Shown: positions 5,585 through 12,710 of the stretch, piece by piece
Layout: the number at the start of each line of letters is the position of its first letter
How positions within the stretch are numbered: position 1 is the stretch's first letter
Assembly (NCBI GenBank): GCA_902494765.1
Contig: CABUUK010000053.1
Location: 1 to 16,159, forward strand
Origin: an uncultured Collinsella sp.
GTDB taxonomy: Bacteria; Actinomycetota; Coriobacteriia; Coriobacteriales; Coriobacteriaceae
Length of the DNA stretch: 16,159 bases
Direction of reading: 5' to 3'
Program-made: the position numbers and the translations under genes
The notes under the pieces: generated by a model
What the model saw: the letters and a program-made list of their open reading frames with translations, nothing else
Told to the model about the DNA's origin: nothing
Databases searched by the model: none

Positions 5585-6502
5585 CTATTTTTGAAAAAGT
5601 TTGCAGGCATTCTCCCAAGCGGCTTGCGCGATTGCCTCAGCATCCTCGCCGGTACGATCGACACGGTCGTTGACCAGCGTGTTTGCCGTAATGGAGATCA
5701 TTGCGGGCTCGCATTCAAGACCGCGGATGGGCTCCGGAGCCATATACGGGCAATCCGTCTCGAACAAAATTCGATCGAGTGGGGTTGCCGCAAATGCCTC
5801 GCGCACATCGTCGTTGCGCTTAAAGGTGGCCGCACCGCCATAGGCGATATAGCAGCCCAAATCCACAAAGCGCTCCATCGTGGCGCGGTCCTCGCCAAAA
5901 CAGTGCAGCACACAACCAGCCTGGGGCACACCCACCTCGCGCAGTACGTTGTACGCATCAACGTGCGAGGTGCGCTCCCCATCCGAGTCCTCGTGACGCA
6001 GGTGCAGCTCCACCGGCACATTGCGGCGCACGGCAAGCTCGAGCTGGCGCGCCATGCAATCAATCTGCACGTTATGGGGTGCCGGCGCGATATCGTCGTC
6101 ATAGTCCATGTGATAGTCCAGGCCGATTTCGCCAATACCGGCGCATAAGGGGTCATCAAGTGCGGCAACGACCTGTGCATGAACGTCGTCGGTATAGTCC
6201 GGCGCGCCATACGGATGCACGCCGGCAAGATACTTGATCTGCGGGATATCCTGCATCGGAAGAATCTCGCGCACCAGCCAGTCGCTATAGTCCGCCACGC
6301 TGCGCTTGTCGGCAATGGGGTCGAACATCGTCACCAACAGGTCGACGCCCGCGGCTTTGGCACGCAGGAGCGTCTCGGGCACATCCTTGCCCCAAAACGA
6401 AAGCAGATGTGCATGCGTGTCGGCAAGCGGCGCCAAAGGCACGGGACAAGCAACCGTCTTCTTTTTCTTGGTAAACGTCACGCGTTCGGCATTAGGCATC
6501 AT
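5585..6502 (-). CDS. tatD: TatD-family metal-dependent DNase
   Basis: A 305-residue TIM-barrel amidohydrolase-fold nuclease of the TatD/YcfH family (divalent-metal 3'-exonuclease activity on DNA in characterised members). The metal ligands can be followed: the HxH in LADTHAHLLSF (about residues 29-31), Glu in GIGEIGLDYH, His in VELHLRH, His in VLHCFGE and Asp in FETDCPYMAPE. The N-terminus has an extra Lys-rich stretch (TKKKKT). Its start overlaps the rsmA stop by 11 bp, with ATG codons at 6502 and 6499, so it is translationally coupled to rsmA. The rsmA-tatD pairing is common in Gram-positive bacteria. The physiological substrate is uncertain. Confidence 0.93.
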   Translation of the reverse strand: MMPNAERVTFTKKKKTVACPVPLAPLADTHAHLLSFWGKDVPETLLRAKAAGVDLLVTMFDPIADKRSVADYSDWLVREILPMQDIPQIKYLAGVHPYGAPDYTDDVHAQVVAALDDPLCAGIGEIGLDYHMDYDDDIAPAPHNVQIDCMARQLELAVRRNVPVELHLRHEDSDGERTSHVDAYNVLREVGVPQAGCVLHCFGEDRATMERFVDLGCYIAYGGAATFKRNDDVREAFAATPLDRILFETDCPYMAPEPIRGLECEPAMISITANTLVNDRVDRTGEDAEAIAQAAWENACKLFQK

Positions 6503-7352
6503 GGATTAGCCCCCGGGCCAGACGGACAAAGTCGGCAACATCGAGCGTCTCGGCGCGCGTGGTGGGTGCGATACCGCAAACCTCAAAAGCGGCATCGAGC
6601 ACGTCCTTGGCAAAACCGTTGGCGCTCATGGAATTGCGGATGGTCTTGCGACGCTGAGCAAATGCAGCATCAATCACGCGGGCCACAAATTCGCGATCGA
6701 GTCCTTCGGGTACCACGCCGTCAACACGGTCGATACGCACGACGGCCGAGTCCACGTGCGGCGCCGGCATAAAGCAACGCGGCGGCACCTCAAAGCGACC
6801 CGTCACCTGCGCATACAGGCCGAGCTTTGCCGTATAGCCGCCATAGGTCTTGTTGCCCGGCACTGCGGCAATGCGATCGGCAACCTCCTTTTGCACCATG
6901 ACGACGGCGCGCTTGAGCGCGGGCATCGTCTGGAAGAACTGCAGGATGATTGTCGCCGCCACGTTATAGGGCAAGTTCGCGACAAATACCGTGGGCTCGC
7001 CGCCGGCGGCCTGCTCAATCTGCTCCGGGCCCACCTTAAGCGCGTCGCCCATGATAAAGCGGAAGTTGGCGTAGTCGGCGGCGTGAGCATCGAGCACCGG
7101 CTCGAGCTCGGGATCTGCCTCAATCGACGTAACGCACGCCGCCTCCTGCAGCAGGGCCAACGTCAGCGTGCCGCAACCCGGGCCGACCTCGAGCACGCGC
7201 TCATCGCCCGCAAGCTCAGCGAGCTCACAGATACGTTCGATCACATGGTTGTCGATCAGGAAGTTCTGGCCCAGGCGATGCTTGGTCGCAAGGCCAAACT
7301 CCTCTAGCAGCTCCCTAGTTGCCGTGGGGTTTGCCAAAGGCGAAGTTGTCAT
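6492..7352 (-). CDS. rsmA: 16S rRNA dimethyladenosine transferase
   Basis: RsmA (KsgA) dimethylates A1518 and A1519 near the 3' end of 16S rRNA late in 30S assembly. The 286-residue protein has the N-terminal KHRLGQNFLID, the SAM site VLEVGPGCGTLT (about residues 54-65), IEAD as the acidic ribose-binding residue, the catalytic NLPYN (about residue 126), and the C-terminal FAQRRKTIRNS of the RNA-binding domain. A near-perfect AAGGAGG lies five bases before the ATG at 7352. It follows the metG terminator, so it probably has its own promoter in 7353-7385 or relies on read-through; I found no convincing promoter boxes. Confidence 0.96.
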   Translation of the reverse strand: MTTSPLANPTATRELLEEFGLATKHRLGQNFLIDNHVIERICELAELAGDERVLEVGPGCGTLTLALLQEAACVTSIEADPELEPVLDAHAADYANFRFIMGDALKVGPEQIEQAAGGEPTVFVANLPYNVAATIILQFFQTMPALKRAVVMVQKEVADRIAAVPGNKTYGGYTAKLGLYAQVTGRFEVPPRCFMPAPHVDSAVVRIDRVDGVVPEGLDREFVARVIDAAFAQRRKTIRNSMSANGFAKDVLDAAFEVCGIAPTTRAETLDVADFVRLARGLIHDA

Positions 7353-7385
7353 GGTTGCCTCCTTAACATGGTGGCTGCATCGTAA

Positions 7386-7420
7386 AGCAAAAGGGCATGG
7401 ACCGTTGCGGCCATGCCCTT
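7386..7420 (-). terminator. Intrinsic terminator of metG
   Basis: AGGGCATGG pairs with CCATGCCCT around a short loop. On the minus strand it is followed by TTTTGCTTT. It separates metG from rsmA, splitting an otherwise co-directional cluster. Confidence 0.85.
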
Positions 7421-7459
7421 ACAGCTAAACAGCAAATTGCCGATATGGCGCGCAGCGGC

Positions 7460-9061
7460 TTAGCCCAGACGCGGGAACAGCGGCTCGCCCTTCTCGACGG
7501 GCTGACCACCGGCAAGCAGGCCCCAAGCGCAAATGCCCTTGAGGTCGTCGCTCGCGGCCTCGTCCTCGCAGGACAGGCGGCGCAGGGCCTCGGCAGAAGT
7601 CTGGGGCATGAGCGGCATCAGCAGGTGAGCGGCAATGCGGATGGCCTCGAGCAGGTTGTAGATCACAAACGCCAGCTCGTCAGCCTTGGCCTCGTCCTTG
7701 GCAAGCGCCCAGGGCTCGGAGTCCTCGATGTAGTGGTTGGCGGCATGGATGAGCTCCATGACCTCGTCCTTAGCTCCACCATAATCGAGCACGTCCATCT
7801 TGGCCATGTAGCGCTCGACCAGACCATCGGCGATCTTTGCCAGCGGGTTGTCGAACGCATCGAACGATGCGGGCTTGGCGGGCGCGCAACCATCAAAGTA
7901 CTTGCCGCTCATGTTGAGCGAACGCGAGATAAGGTTGCCCCAGCTGTTGGCCAGGTCGGCGTTGTAGACCTGCTCCATGCGATCGAAGCTGATGGCACCG
8001 TCGGTGCCGGGGACGACGTCGGTCATAAAGTAGTAGCGATAGCCCTCGACGCCCAACATGTCGATAACGTCCTGCGGAGCGATGGCGTTGCCGCGGCTCT
8101 TGGACATCTTCTCGGCCTTGCCGGTCTCGGCATTGCGCACGGTCAGGAAGCCGTGGGCAAAGACGTGCTCGGGCAGGGCCTCGCCGATGGCCATGAGCAT
8201 GGCGGGCCAAATGACGCAGTGGAAGCGGATGATGTCCTTGCCCACGATGTGGAACTGCGCGGGCCAGCGATAGGCCAGCTCGGCACGCGCCTCGTCGGTG
8301 TCGACACCGTAGCCGACGGCCGTCATATAGTTGAGCAGCGCATCGAACCACACGTAGGTCACGTGACCCTCGTCAAACGGGACCTGAATGCCCCAGTCAA
8401 AGCTCGTACGGCTCACGGAAAGGTCATTAAGGCCGCCCTCGACAAAGCTACGTACCTCGTTCATGCGGAACGCAGGCTCGACAAAGTCGGGGTGCTCGTC
8501 GTAAAGCTTGAGCAGCTTGTCCTGGAAAGCGGAAAGCTTAAAGAAGTAGGACTCCTCCTGCACGCGCTCAAGCGGACGGTGGCAGTCGGGGCACAGGTGC
8601 TGGCCGACGCTGCCGTACTCCTCGTCGCCCTTCTGGACCTGCGTATCGGTGAAGTAGGTCTCGTCAGGCACGCAATACCAACCGTCGTAGCTGCCCTTAT
8701 ACAGGTAGCCGGACTCCTTCATGCGCTCCCACAGGTACTGCACGGCATGATGCTGGCGCGGCTCGGTGGTGCGGATGAAGTCGTCGTTGGAGATCTCGAG
8801 CTTGCTCCAAAGCTCCTTGAAGTGCGGAGCCTGGCTGTCGGTCCACTCCTGCGGCGTCATGTTGTGCTTGGCTGCGGCCTCGGCGACCTTCTCGCCGTGC
8901 TCGTCCATGCCGGTCAGGAACTTGACGTTATAGCCGGCGGAGCGACGATAACGGGCCTGAACGTCGGCGATGATGGTGGAATAAGCCGTGCCCAGGTGCG
9001 GATCGGCGTTGACGTAGTAGATGGGCGTCGTGATAAAGAACGAAGGCTTACTTTGATCCAT
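7460..9061 (-). CDS. metG: Methionyl-tRNA synthetase
   Basis: MetRS charges initiator and elongator tRNA-Met. The 533-residue class I enzyme has the HIGH-type motif HLGT (residues 22-25), the connective zinc-knuckle region with C130 and CPDC (157-160), TYVWFDALLNYM (about 235-246), and the signature KMSKS (318-322). It ends after the helical anticodon domain and lacks the C-terminal EMAP/Arc1p-like tRNA-binding dimerisation domain found in some MetRS. Only one CxxC pair is visible in the knuckle, so a structural zinc may be weak or absent, as in several Gram-positive enzymes. The ATG at 9061 has GGAGGA eight bases upstream. It lies 69 bp after rsmI. No T-box or S-box leader is evident. Confidence 0.97.
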   Translation of the reverse strand: MDQSKPSFFITTPIYYVNADPHLGTAYSTIIADVQARYRRSAGYNVKFLTGMDEHGEKVAEAAAKHNMTPQEWTDSQAPHFKELWSKLEISNDDFIRTTEPRQHHAVQYLWERMKESGYLYKGSYDGWYCVPDETYFTDTQVQKGDEEYGSVGQHLCPDCHRPLERVQEESYFFKLSAFQDKLLKLYDEHPDFVEPAFRMNEVRSFVEGGLNDLSVSRTSFDWGIQVPFDEGHVTYVWFDALLNYMTAVGYGVDTDEARAELAYRWPAQFHIVGKDIIRFHCVIWPAMLMAIGEALPEHVFAHGFLTVRNAETGKAEKMSKSRGNAIAPQDVIDMLGVEGYRYYFMTDVVPGTDGAISFDRMEQVYNADLANSWGNLISRSLNMSGKYFDGCAPAKPASFDAFDNPLAKIADGLVERYMAKMDVLDYGGAKDEVMELIHAANHYIEDSEPWALAKDEAKADELAFVIYNLLEAIRIAAHLLMPLMPQTSAEALRRLSCEDEAASDDLKGICAWGLLAGGQPVEKGEPLFPRLG

Positions 9062-9100
9062 GGGGTTTGTCCTCCAGAAAAACGTTGCATACAGGGGATG

Positions 9101-9129
9101 ATTCTAGCGCAAGGGCTGGATATCCTCCA
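9101..9129 (-). promoter_or_regulatory. Possible metG promoter
   Basis: On the minus strand a good -10 TAGAAT (9101-9106) has a weak TGGAGG (9124-9129) 17 bp upstream, in the 69-bp gap between rsmI and metG. The -35 is poor and the site overlaps an AGGA-rich stretch, so this is tentative. Confidence 0.25.
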
Positions 9130-9130
9130 T

Positions 9131-10009
9131 CTATTGCATATCGAGCACCATGGCATAGACATCGCGCTTACGGCGCGAGTACTTCTGCGACAGGCGCTTG
9201 GCCACCGCAGAGGCGGGCTCTCCCTCCTCGAGCGCGGCGCGGATATCCTCGCGCAGAGCCTCGTCGGGATCCGCTGCCGCGGCGCCAACCGGCACGATAC
9301 CGGCCTCCTCATCTTCGCTCGGCGGCGCGATGACCAGCGCAATCTCGCCCTTTACCTCGCCGCGAGCACGCAGCTCCTCGGCGAGCTGGGCGGCGGGCCC
9401 GCGCAAGACCTCCTCGTGCAGCTTGGTGAGTTCGCGGCAGACGGCAACCTCACGTTGGGGAAAGACCTCCGCCACGGCCTCGAGCGTCGCCACGATGCGA
9501 TGTGGAGACTCGTAGAAGATGAGTGCGCCGGGCACCACGGCAAGACGCTGCAGTCGGCGCACGCGGTCGCCGTGCTTGCGACCCAAAAAGCCTTCGAAGA
9601 AGAAATGCTCGCAGGGAATGCCGGACGAAACGAGCGCCGTGACGCAAGCAGAAGGCCCGGGAATAACTTCGACGGGCACATCGGCCTCACGCGCCGCCTC
9701 GACCAGCGCCTGGCCGGGATCGGACACGCTCGGCATGCCGGCGTCCGAGGCAAAGGCGAGGGTCTCCCCCGCCAGCAGGCGGTCGACCAGGCCGGCGGCG
9801 CGGCTGGCGATCACATTCTCGTCGCAACGGACAAGCGGCTTGGAAATGCCCAGGTGCATCAGCAGCTTTGACGTCACACGCGTGTCTTCGCAGCAGATGA
9901 CATCGGCAGCGGCAAAGGCTTCGCCAACGCGCGGGGACAGGTCGCCCAGGTTGCCGATGGGCGTGCCGACCACATAGAGTTTGCCCGTATGGGCGCTGTT
10001 TTGCGTCAT
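9131..10009 (-). CDS. rsmI: 16S rRNA 2'-O-ribose C1402 methyltransferase
   Basis: RsmI methylates the 2'-OH of C1402 in the ribosomal P site. The 292-residue protein shows the tetrapyrrole-methylase fold motifs in order: VVGTPIGNLGDLSPR near the N-terminus, CCEDTRVTSKLL, FASDAGMPSVSDPG (SAM loop), VIPGPSACVTAL, FEGFLGRK, FYESPHRI and CRELTKLHEE. A C-terminal extension with an acidic linker leads to SQKYSRRKRDVYAMVL, the small helical domain typical of the family. The ATG at 10009 is six bases after the GH5-like gene; its weak ribosome site AGGTTGAT overlaps that gene's stop, suggesting translational coupling. Confidence 0.95.
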   Translation of the reverse strand: MTQNSAHTGKLYVVGTPIGNLGDLSPRVGEAFAAADVICCEDTRVTSKLLMHLGISKPLVRCDENVIASRAAGLVDRLLAGETLAFASDAGMPSVSDPGQALVEAAREADVPVEVIPGPSACVTALVSSGIPCEHFFFEGFLGRKHGDRVRRLQRLAVVPGALIFYESPHRIVATLEAVAEVFPQREVAVCRELTKLHEEVLRGPAAQLAEELRARGEVKGEIALVIAPPSEDEEAGIVPVGAAAADPDEALREDIRAALEEGEPASAVAKRLSQKYSRRKRDVYAMVLDMQ

Positions 10010-10015
10010 ATCAAC

Positions 10016-11077
10016 CTATTCAATCATGCCGCGCTCGAGCGTGCCGAGCGCCGCGCGGGCGTCCCATGCTGCAATGCGCTTCTCGGTCTTCCACGTTTGG
10101 AAGAACCAACCGGCAGCCGGCGCAAACGAAGCCAGCTGATTGGCGATAAACACGCGCTCGTAGGCATTGCGGCCCTCGGGCGTAACCGACGAGTTGGCAA
10201 AGATCGCCGCGCCCGACCATTCGCCCACCAGCACGGGGAACCCAGTTGAAATCGCTTCTTTAAGCTCGCGCTTGTTACGCGAAATCGCCGTCGTCAGCCC
10301 GCGGGGGCTCGTGATGTCGAGCGCATGCTCGTCGCGGTAATGGTACAGGTGAAGGTCCATGTAGACGTTCTTGTACTTGGCGCCGCGCATAAAATGCTTC
10401 CACTCGCTGGGATGCCCCGACGACGAGAAAACGACGATCTTATCCTCGGGCATATACGAACGGACGAGCTCGTAAGCATCGCGATAGAAATTGCGCAGGT
10501 AGTGAGCAGGAATGCCATCCGTCATGGTGAAGAGGCTCTTGCGGACACTCATCTGCGGCGTATCCAGCAGCTCAATACCCAGCAGGCTCTCGGCCTCGCC
10601 GTAGCGATCGGCCAAGCGCTCGAGCACGTCGAGTGCGACATGACGACCGTTGGTGGACGAATGCCACTCGGCAACAGCCTCCGGCGTGGCGGGCGAATCG
10701 TTGGAATCGCCCTGGCCACCGGGCACAGTCGCCAGGTCAAGCAGCACGCGAATGTTGTACTTGGCAGCCCACTCAATCGCGCGGTCGATGTAATCGACAA
10801 CCGAGATGTAGGAGGCATCGGACTCCTGTGAGCCAAAGGCATACCAAGGCACCGGCAGGCGCACGGCGTTGAGGCCGATCTGCGCCATGCGACGGAAATC
10901 GTCCTCGCTCACAAACGTCTCGTAATGACGGCGCATGCGCTCGTTATAGGCGGCGGTGCCCATGGCCTCCTGCAGCTCGGCCGCGTTGGATGCACCGGTC
11001 GCCGCGTATAGCGACGGGGTCACCCAAGGCTCGGGAATAAACCAGCCAGAGAGATTAACGCCGAGTATCCTCTCCAT
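10016..11077 (-). CDS. GH5 (exo-1,3-glucanase-like) protein with altered active site
   Basis: A 353-residue TIM-barrel protein resembling the BglC/GH5_9 exo-beta-1,3-glucanase group: GVNLSGWFIPEPWVTPSLY at residues 6-24, FRRMAQIGLNAVRLPVPWYAF (61-81), DLHLYHY (241-247), the nucleophile region VLVGEWSGA (E286) and GWFFQTWKTE (323-332). The acid/base motif, normally NEP, reads LLDTP (170-174), so Thr173 replaces the catalytic Glu. The usual DLHGAPG is DLATVPG, which loses the substrate-site His. Classical retaining hydrolysis is therefore unlikely. No signal peptide is present. I start it at the ATG at 11077 (AAGGGGG upstream); the longer frame to 11272 adds non-homologous residues over the promoter region. 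It heads the rsmI operon, an odd neighbour for rRNA genes. Confidence 0.85.
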   Translation of the reverse strand: MERILGVNLSGWFIPEPWVTPSLYAATGASNAAELQEAMGTAAYNERMRRHYETFVSEDDFRRMAQIGLNAVRLPVPWYAFGSQESDASYISVVDYIDRAIEWAAKYNIRVLLDLATVPGGQGDSNDSPATPEAVAEWHSSTNGRHVALDVLERLADRYGEAESLLGIELLDTPQMSVRKSLFTMTDGIPAHYLRNFYRDAYELVRSYMPEDKIVVFSSSGHPSEWKHFMRGAKYKNVYMDLHLYHYRDEHALDITSPRGLTTAISRNKRELKEAISTGFPVLVGEWSGAAIFANSSVTPEGRNAYERVFIANQLASFAPAAGWFFQTWKTEKRIAAWDARAALGTLERGMIE

Positions 11078-11142
11078 CACTGCCCCCTTCGGATCGTGCA
11101 GGCCGAGCCTGCATCGTATTGCATAGGAAAAGTATCGTTTTG

Positions 11143-11179
11143 AGTATACCCGCGCATGCGGACAGACGACCGAACGGTC
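11143..11179 (-). promoter_or_regulatory. Probable promoter and operator of the GH5-like/rsmI operon
   Basis: On the minus strand there is a strong -10 TATACT (11143-11148) with a poor -35. The expected -35 position overlaps an inverted repeat GACCG-AA-CGGTC (11168-11179). ACCGNNCGGT-type palindromes are typical of TetR-family operators, but no regulator gene lies nearby. This suggests conditional control; it is tentative. Confidence 0.35.
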
Positions 11180-11314
11180 TGTAAAGTGGCGCAAAAGCGG
11201 GAGGAATGTCTGAGCGGGCGGGCCCGAGATGTGCACGCACGTCGGAAGTAAGCGCCGGAAAGCGCATCCCACTCTGAAGCCAAATTCCGGGACGCAATTT
11301 CCGCAGAGCCCTCA

Positions 11315-11377
11315 ATAAAAGAAAAGGACCCCTTTGCAGAGGTCCTAGTCAATTCAAGGTGGCGGGGAAGGGAATCG
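11315..11377 (-). repeat. Truncated tRNA-Phe 3' end plus terminator (direct repeat)
   Basis: A 63-bp copy identical to 11501-11563, at an offset of 186 bp. On the minus strand it contains the tRNA-Phe 3' end from the T-loop (11360-11377) and a complete terminator (11315-11346). The tRNA match stops in the T-loop at GGAATCG. It is not functional as a tRNA. Confidence 0.9.
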
Positions 11378-11500
11378 CGTCCGCGCGCTGCGCGGACGGA
11401 CCGCTGCGGCGCTTGCGCGCCTTGCGAGCTACGCTGGAAAACGCTTGCGCGTTTCCTCAGCTCCGCGCCCTCACGGGGTTCGATTCCGTGCATGGGCTAC
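11378..11500. repeat. tRNA-Phe-linked hairpin element
   Basis: This 123-bp element has the same architecture as the Arg and Leu elements but diverged sequence: hairpin GTCCGCG/CGCGGAC (11379-11397), a GC-rich GGCGC/GCGCC hairpin near 11408-11421, a stem GGAAA-CGC/GCG-TTTCC (11436-11456) and a T-arm mimic CACGG/CCGTG (11473-11489). The mimic contains GGGGTTCGATTCC (11475-11487), the exact inverse of the tRNA-Phe T-arm at 11557-11569; the TTCGATT loop belongs to this tRNA and not to the Arg or Leu ones. Stems persist despite base changes, so folding appears to be selected. Confidence 0.78.
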
Positions 11501-11532
11501 ATAAAAGAAAAGGACCCCTTTGCAGAGGTCCT
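11501..11532 (-). terminator. Intrinsic terminator of tRNA-Phe
   Basis: On the minus strand AGGACCTC pairs with GGGGTCCT (one G-U pair) and is followed by TTTTCTTTTAT. A second copy lies at 11315-11346. Confidence 0.9.
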
Positions 11533-11545
11533 AGTCAATTCAAGG

Positions 11546-11618
<73 letters not shown>

Positions 11619-11650
11619 ATTTGAGGTGTGCCTTGTTTCAAGGCTTGATT

Positions 11651-11678
11651 AGTATAACCAAGGACGCGTTCCGGTCAA
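11651..11678 (-). promoter_or_regulatory. Sigma-70-type promoter of tRNA-Phe
   Basis: On the minus strand TTGACC (11673-11678) and TATACT (11651-11656) are separated by 16 bp. This is a strong match, located between the antitoxin gene and the tRNA. Confidence 0.75.
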
Positions 11679-11741
11679 CCGAGAATTTTAAAAAAGTTTT
11701 TGAGCACAGCCTCGGTTCTATAAATCGGCACGTCAGAGGCA

Positions 11742-12026
11742 TCAGCCGGCAGCAAGAAGTTTTTCACTCAGAGCCGCACGGGCAAACTCACTTGGCGTCA
11801 TCCCCTCGGCAGCCGCCCGTCGACGAATGGCCTCCTTCATTCCCAGAGGAATCTTGACCGACAGCGTTGCCGTCCCCTCACCTGAGAGCGGGGGCCGTCC
11901 ATGCACGATCCCACCAACGGTGTGTTCGCCATCCGGAAACTCTCCGCGCTCGTACGACTCGCACCACGCGTCAATCATTTCATCCGTTACAACCTGACCA
12001 TTAGCGGCCGTATACGTCTTGCCCAT
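11742..12026 (-). CDS. Ribbon-helix-helix antitoxin-like protein
   Basis: A 94-residue protein. The N-terminal part (MGKTYTAANGQVVTDEMID) is acidic and probably contacts the partner protein. The C-terminal part (TATLSVKIPLGMKEAIRR followed by TPSEFARAALSEKLL) has a short basic/hydrophobic strand and two helices, as in CopG/Arc-type ribbon-helix-helix DNA-binding antitoxins. The TGA of the upstream gene overlaps the start as TGATG. An ATG three bases earlier (12029) is also possible, but AAAGGGG is better spaced for 12026. It likely neutralises the product of 12026-12292 and represses the pair via the inverted repeat at 12316-12334. The family call is by pattern only. Confidence 0.75.
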   Translation of the reverse strand: MGKTYTAANGQVVTDEMIDAWCESYERGEFPDGEHTVGGIVHGRPPLSGEGTATLSVKIPLGMKEAIRRRAAAEGMTPSEFARAALSEKLLAAG

Positions 12027-12292
12027 CATCGACCCCTTTGCCGAGCCTGTTCAATCTCCTGCCAAAATTTCTTCTGGACTGGAGACAAGGCATGAATGAT
12101 AAGCCACCCACGGACAAGCTCGACCGCGACAAGCTCCACGCTTCGTCCGTCTGGGAGCCATCCAATCGCAAGCCATCTCGGCGGCTCGTCCTTCGACTCG
12201 CGACGAATGCACTCAGTAACCGCAAGCCAAGCGCTAAGCACCTGCTTTTCCGTCAGGTGCTTTTTAGCGTTGGGATGAATCTCAACATCCAT
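12026..12292 (-). CDS. Putative BrnT-like (RelE-fold) toxin
   Basis: An 88-residue protein located directly upstream of, and overlapping, an RHH antitoxin, in the toxin-first order of BrnT/BrnA pairs. After MDVEIHPNAKKHLTEKQV the sequence has a helical segment, then PPRWLAIGWLPDGRSVELV and RGWLIIHALSPVQKKFWQEI. This resembles the central strands of BrnT/DUF497 ribonucleases (an R-x-I-A-I-G-x-x-x-D-G-R type motif followed by I-I-x-A), but the BrnT C-terminal Arg-rich signature is not clear. The ATG at 12292 has GGAGGAG eight bases upstream; the longer frame to 12388 would run into the DUF192 gene. Toxicity is inferred from context. Confidence 0.6.
   Translation of the reverse strand: MDVEIHPNAKKHLTEKQVLSAWLAVTECIRRESKDEPPRWLAIGWLPDGRSVELVAVELVRGWLIIHALSPVQKKFWQEIEQARQRGR
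12236..12266 (+). terminator. Terminator-like hairpin antisense within toxin gene
   Basis: On the plus strand AAGCACCTG (12236-12244) and CAGGTGCTT (12254-12262) form a perfect 9-bp stem around a 9-base loop, followed by TTTA after two stem T's. It lies inside the toxin reading frame, where it encodes KHLTEKQVL. It could stop antisense transcription entering from the tRNA-Phe side, or be chance coding sequence. Confidence 0.3.
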
Positions 12293-12315
12293 GCATCTTC
12301 TCCTCCATCTTACCC

Positions 12316-12334
12316 AATTTCGTATGACGAAAGT
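12316..12334. promoter_or_regulatory. Probable operator of the toxin-antitoxin pair
   Basis: The inverted repeat AATTTCGT-ATG-ACGAAAGT matches in 7 of 8 positions per arm and lies 24 bases upstream of the toxin start. It overlaps a possible -10 (TACGAA) that has TTGGCG 17 bp upstream on the minus strand. A palindrome over the promoter is the usual arrangement for autoregulation by RHH antitoxins. Binding by this antitoxin is inferred. Confidence 0.5.
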
Positions 12335-12350
12335 CCACTGTCGCCAATTC

Positions 12351-12710
12351 TTAAGCCGGCACGCGTTGGAGAGCAGGGGTCGAAACAATGATTGAAGGAC
12401 GCTCTAGTACGGCCCAGGCGCCGGGGCAGGAGCACATGCGCCAAGGGCGGACGTTTTCGTAGCGCGCGAGGATATTGCCGTCGCGATCGATGAAGGCGAT
12501 GTCGATGGGATAGGCCATAAAACACGTATGGACCGAAGAGCAGCGTGGAAACGCCATGACGAGCGGCAGGCCGTTGGCGGCAACCGGACGCCGTCCCAGC
12601 ATGCCGCGCAGGCGCACGACAAACGACTCCGCCACCACAAACTCGGCCGGCGTCCAACCCAGCCTATTGAGTGCCCGCGCGTAGACGATGTAGGACGAGA
12701 CCGCGGTCAC
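12351..12710 (-). CDS. DUF192 family protein at the end of the Tad operon
   Basis: A 119-residue protein of the DUF192 (COG1430) family, of unknown biochemical function. The signature is clear: VVRLRGMLGRRP, then LVMAFPRCSSVHTCFM (the usual FWMKNT region), PIDIAFIDRDGNILARYENV, and the terminal GAWAVLE. I choose the GTG start at 12710, which overlaps the TGA of the preceding tadE and follows a GGGGGT site. An in-frame ATG at 12731 is the alternative, while the frame open to 12815 lies wholly inside tadE. No signal peptide is seen with the GTG start. Overlap with tadE implies the same mRNA and a possible role linked to pilus assembly. Confidence 0.85.
   Translation of the reverse strand: MTAVSSYIVYARALNRLGWTPAEFVVAESFVVRLRGMLGRRPVAANGLPLVMAFPRCSSVHTCFMAYPIDIAFIDRDGNILARYENVRPWRMCSCPGAWAVLERPSIIVSTPALQRVPA

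Noticed and set aside
9062..9130. T-box or SAM-responsive leader before metG
   Set aside because: The gap is too short, and no specifier, T-box or S-box core sequence is seen. The same holds for the gap before serS.
7397..9871. An 824-codon open frame on the plus strand
   Set aside because: It lies antisense to metG and rsmI, which have full motif sets. Long antisense frames are a by-product of high-GC codon use, and it has no recognisable domain.
11078..11272. N-terminal extension of the GH5-like protein
   Set aside because: It covers the promoter and palindrome, lacks similarity to the family, and the ATG at 11077 has a strong ribosome site.
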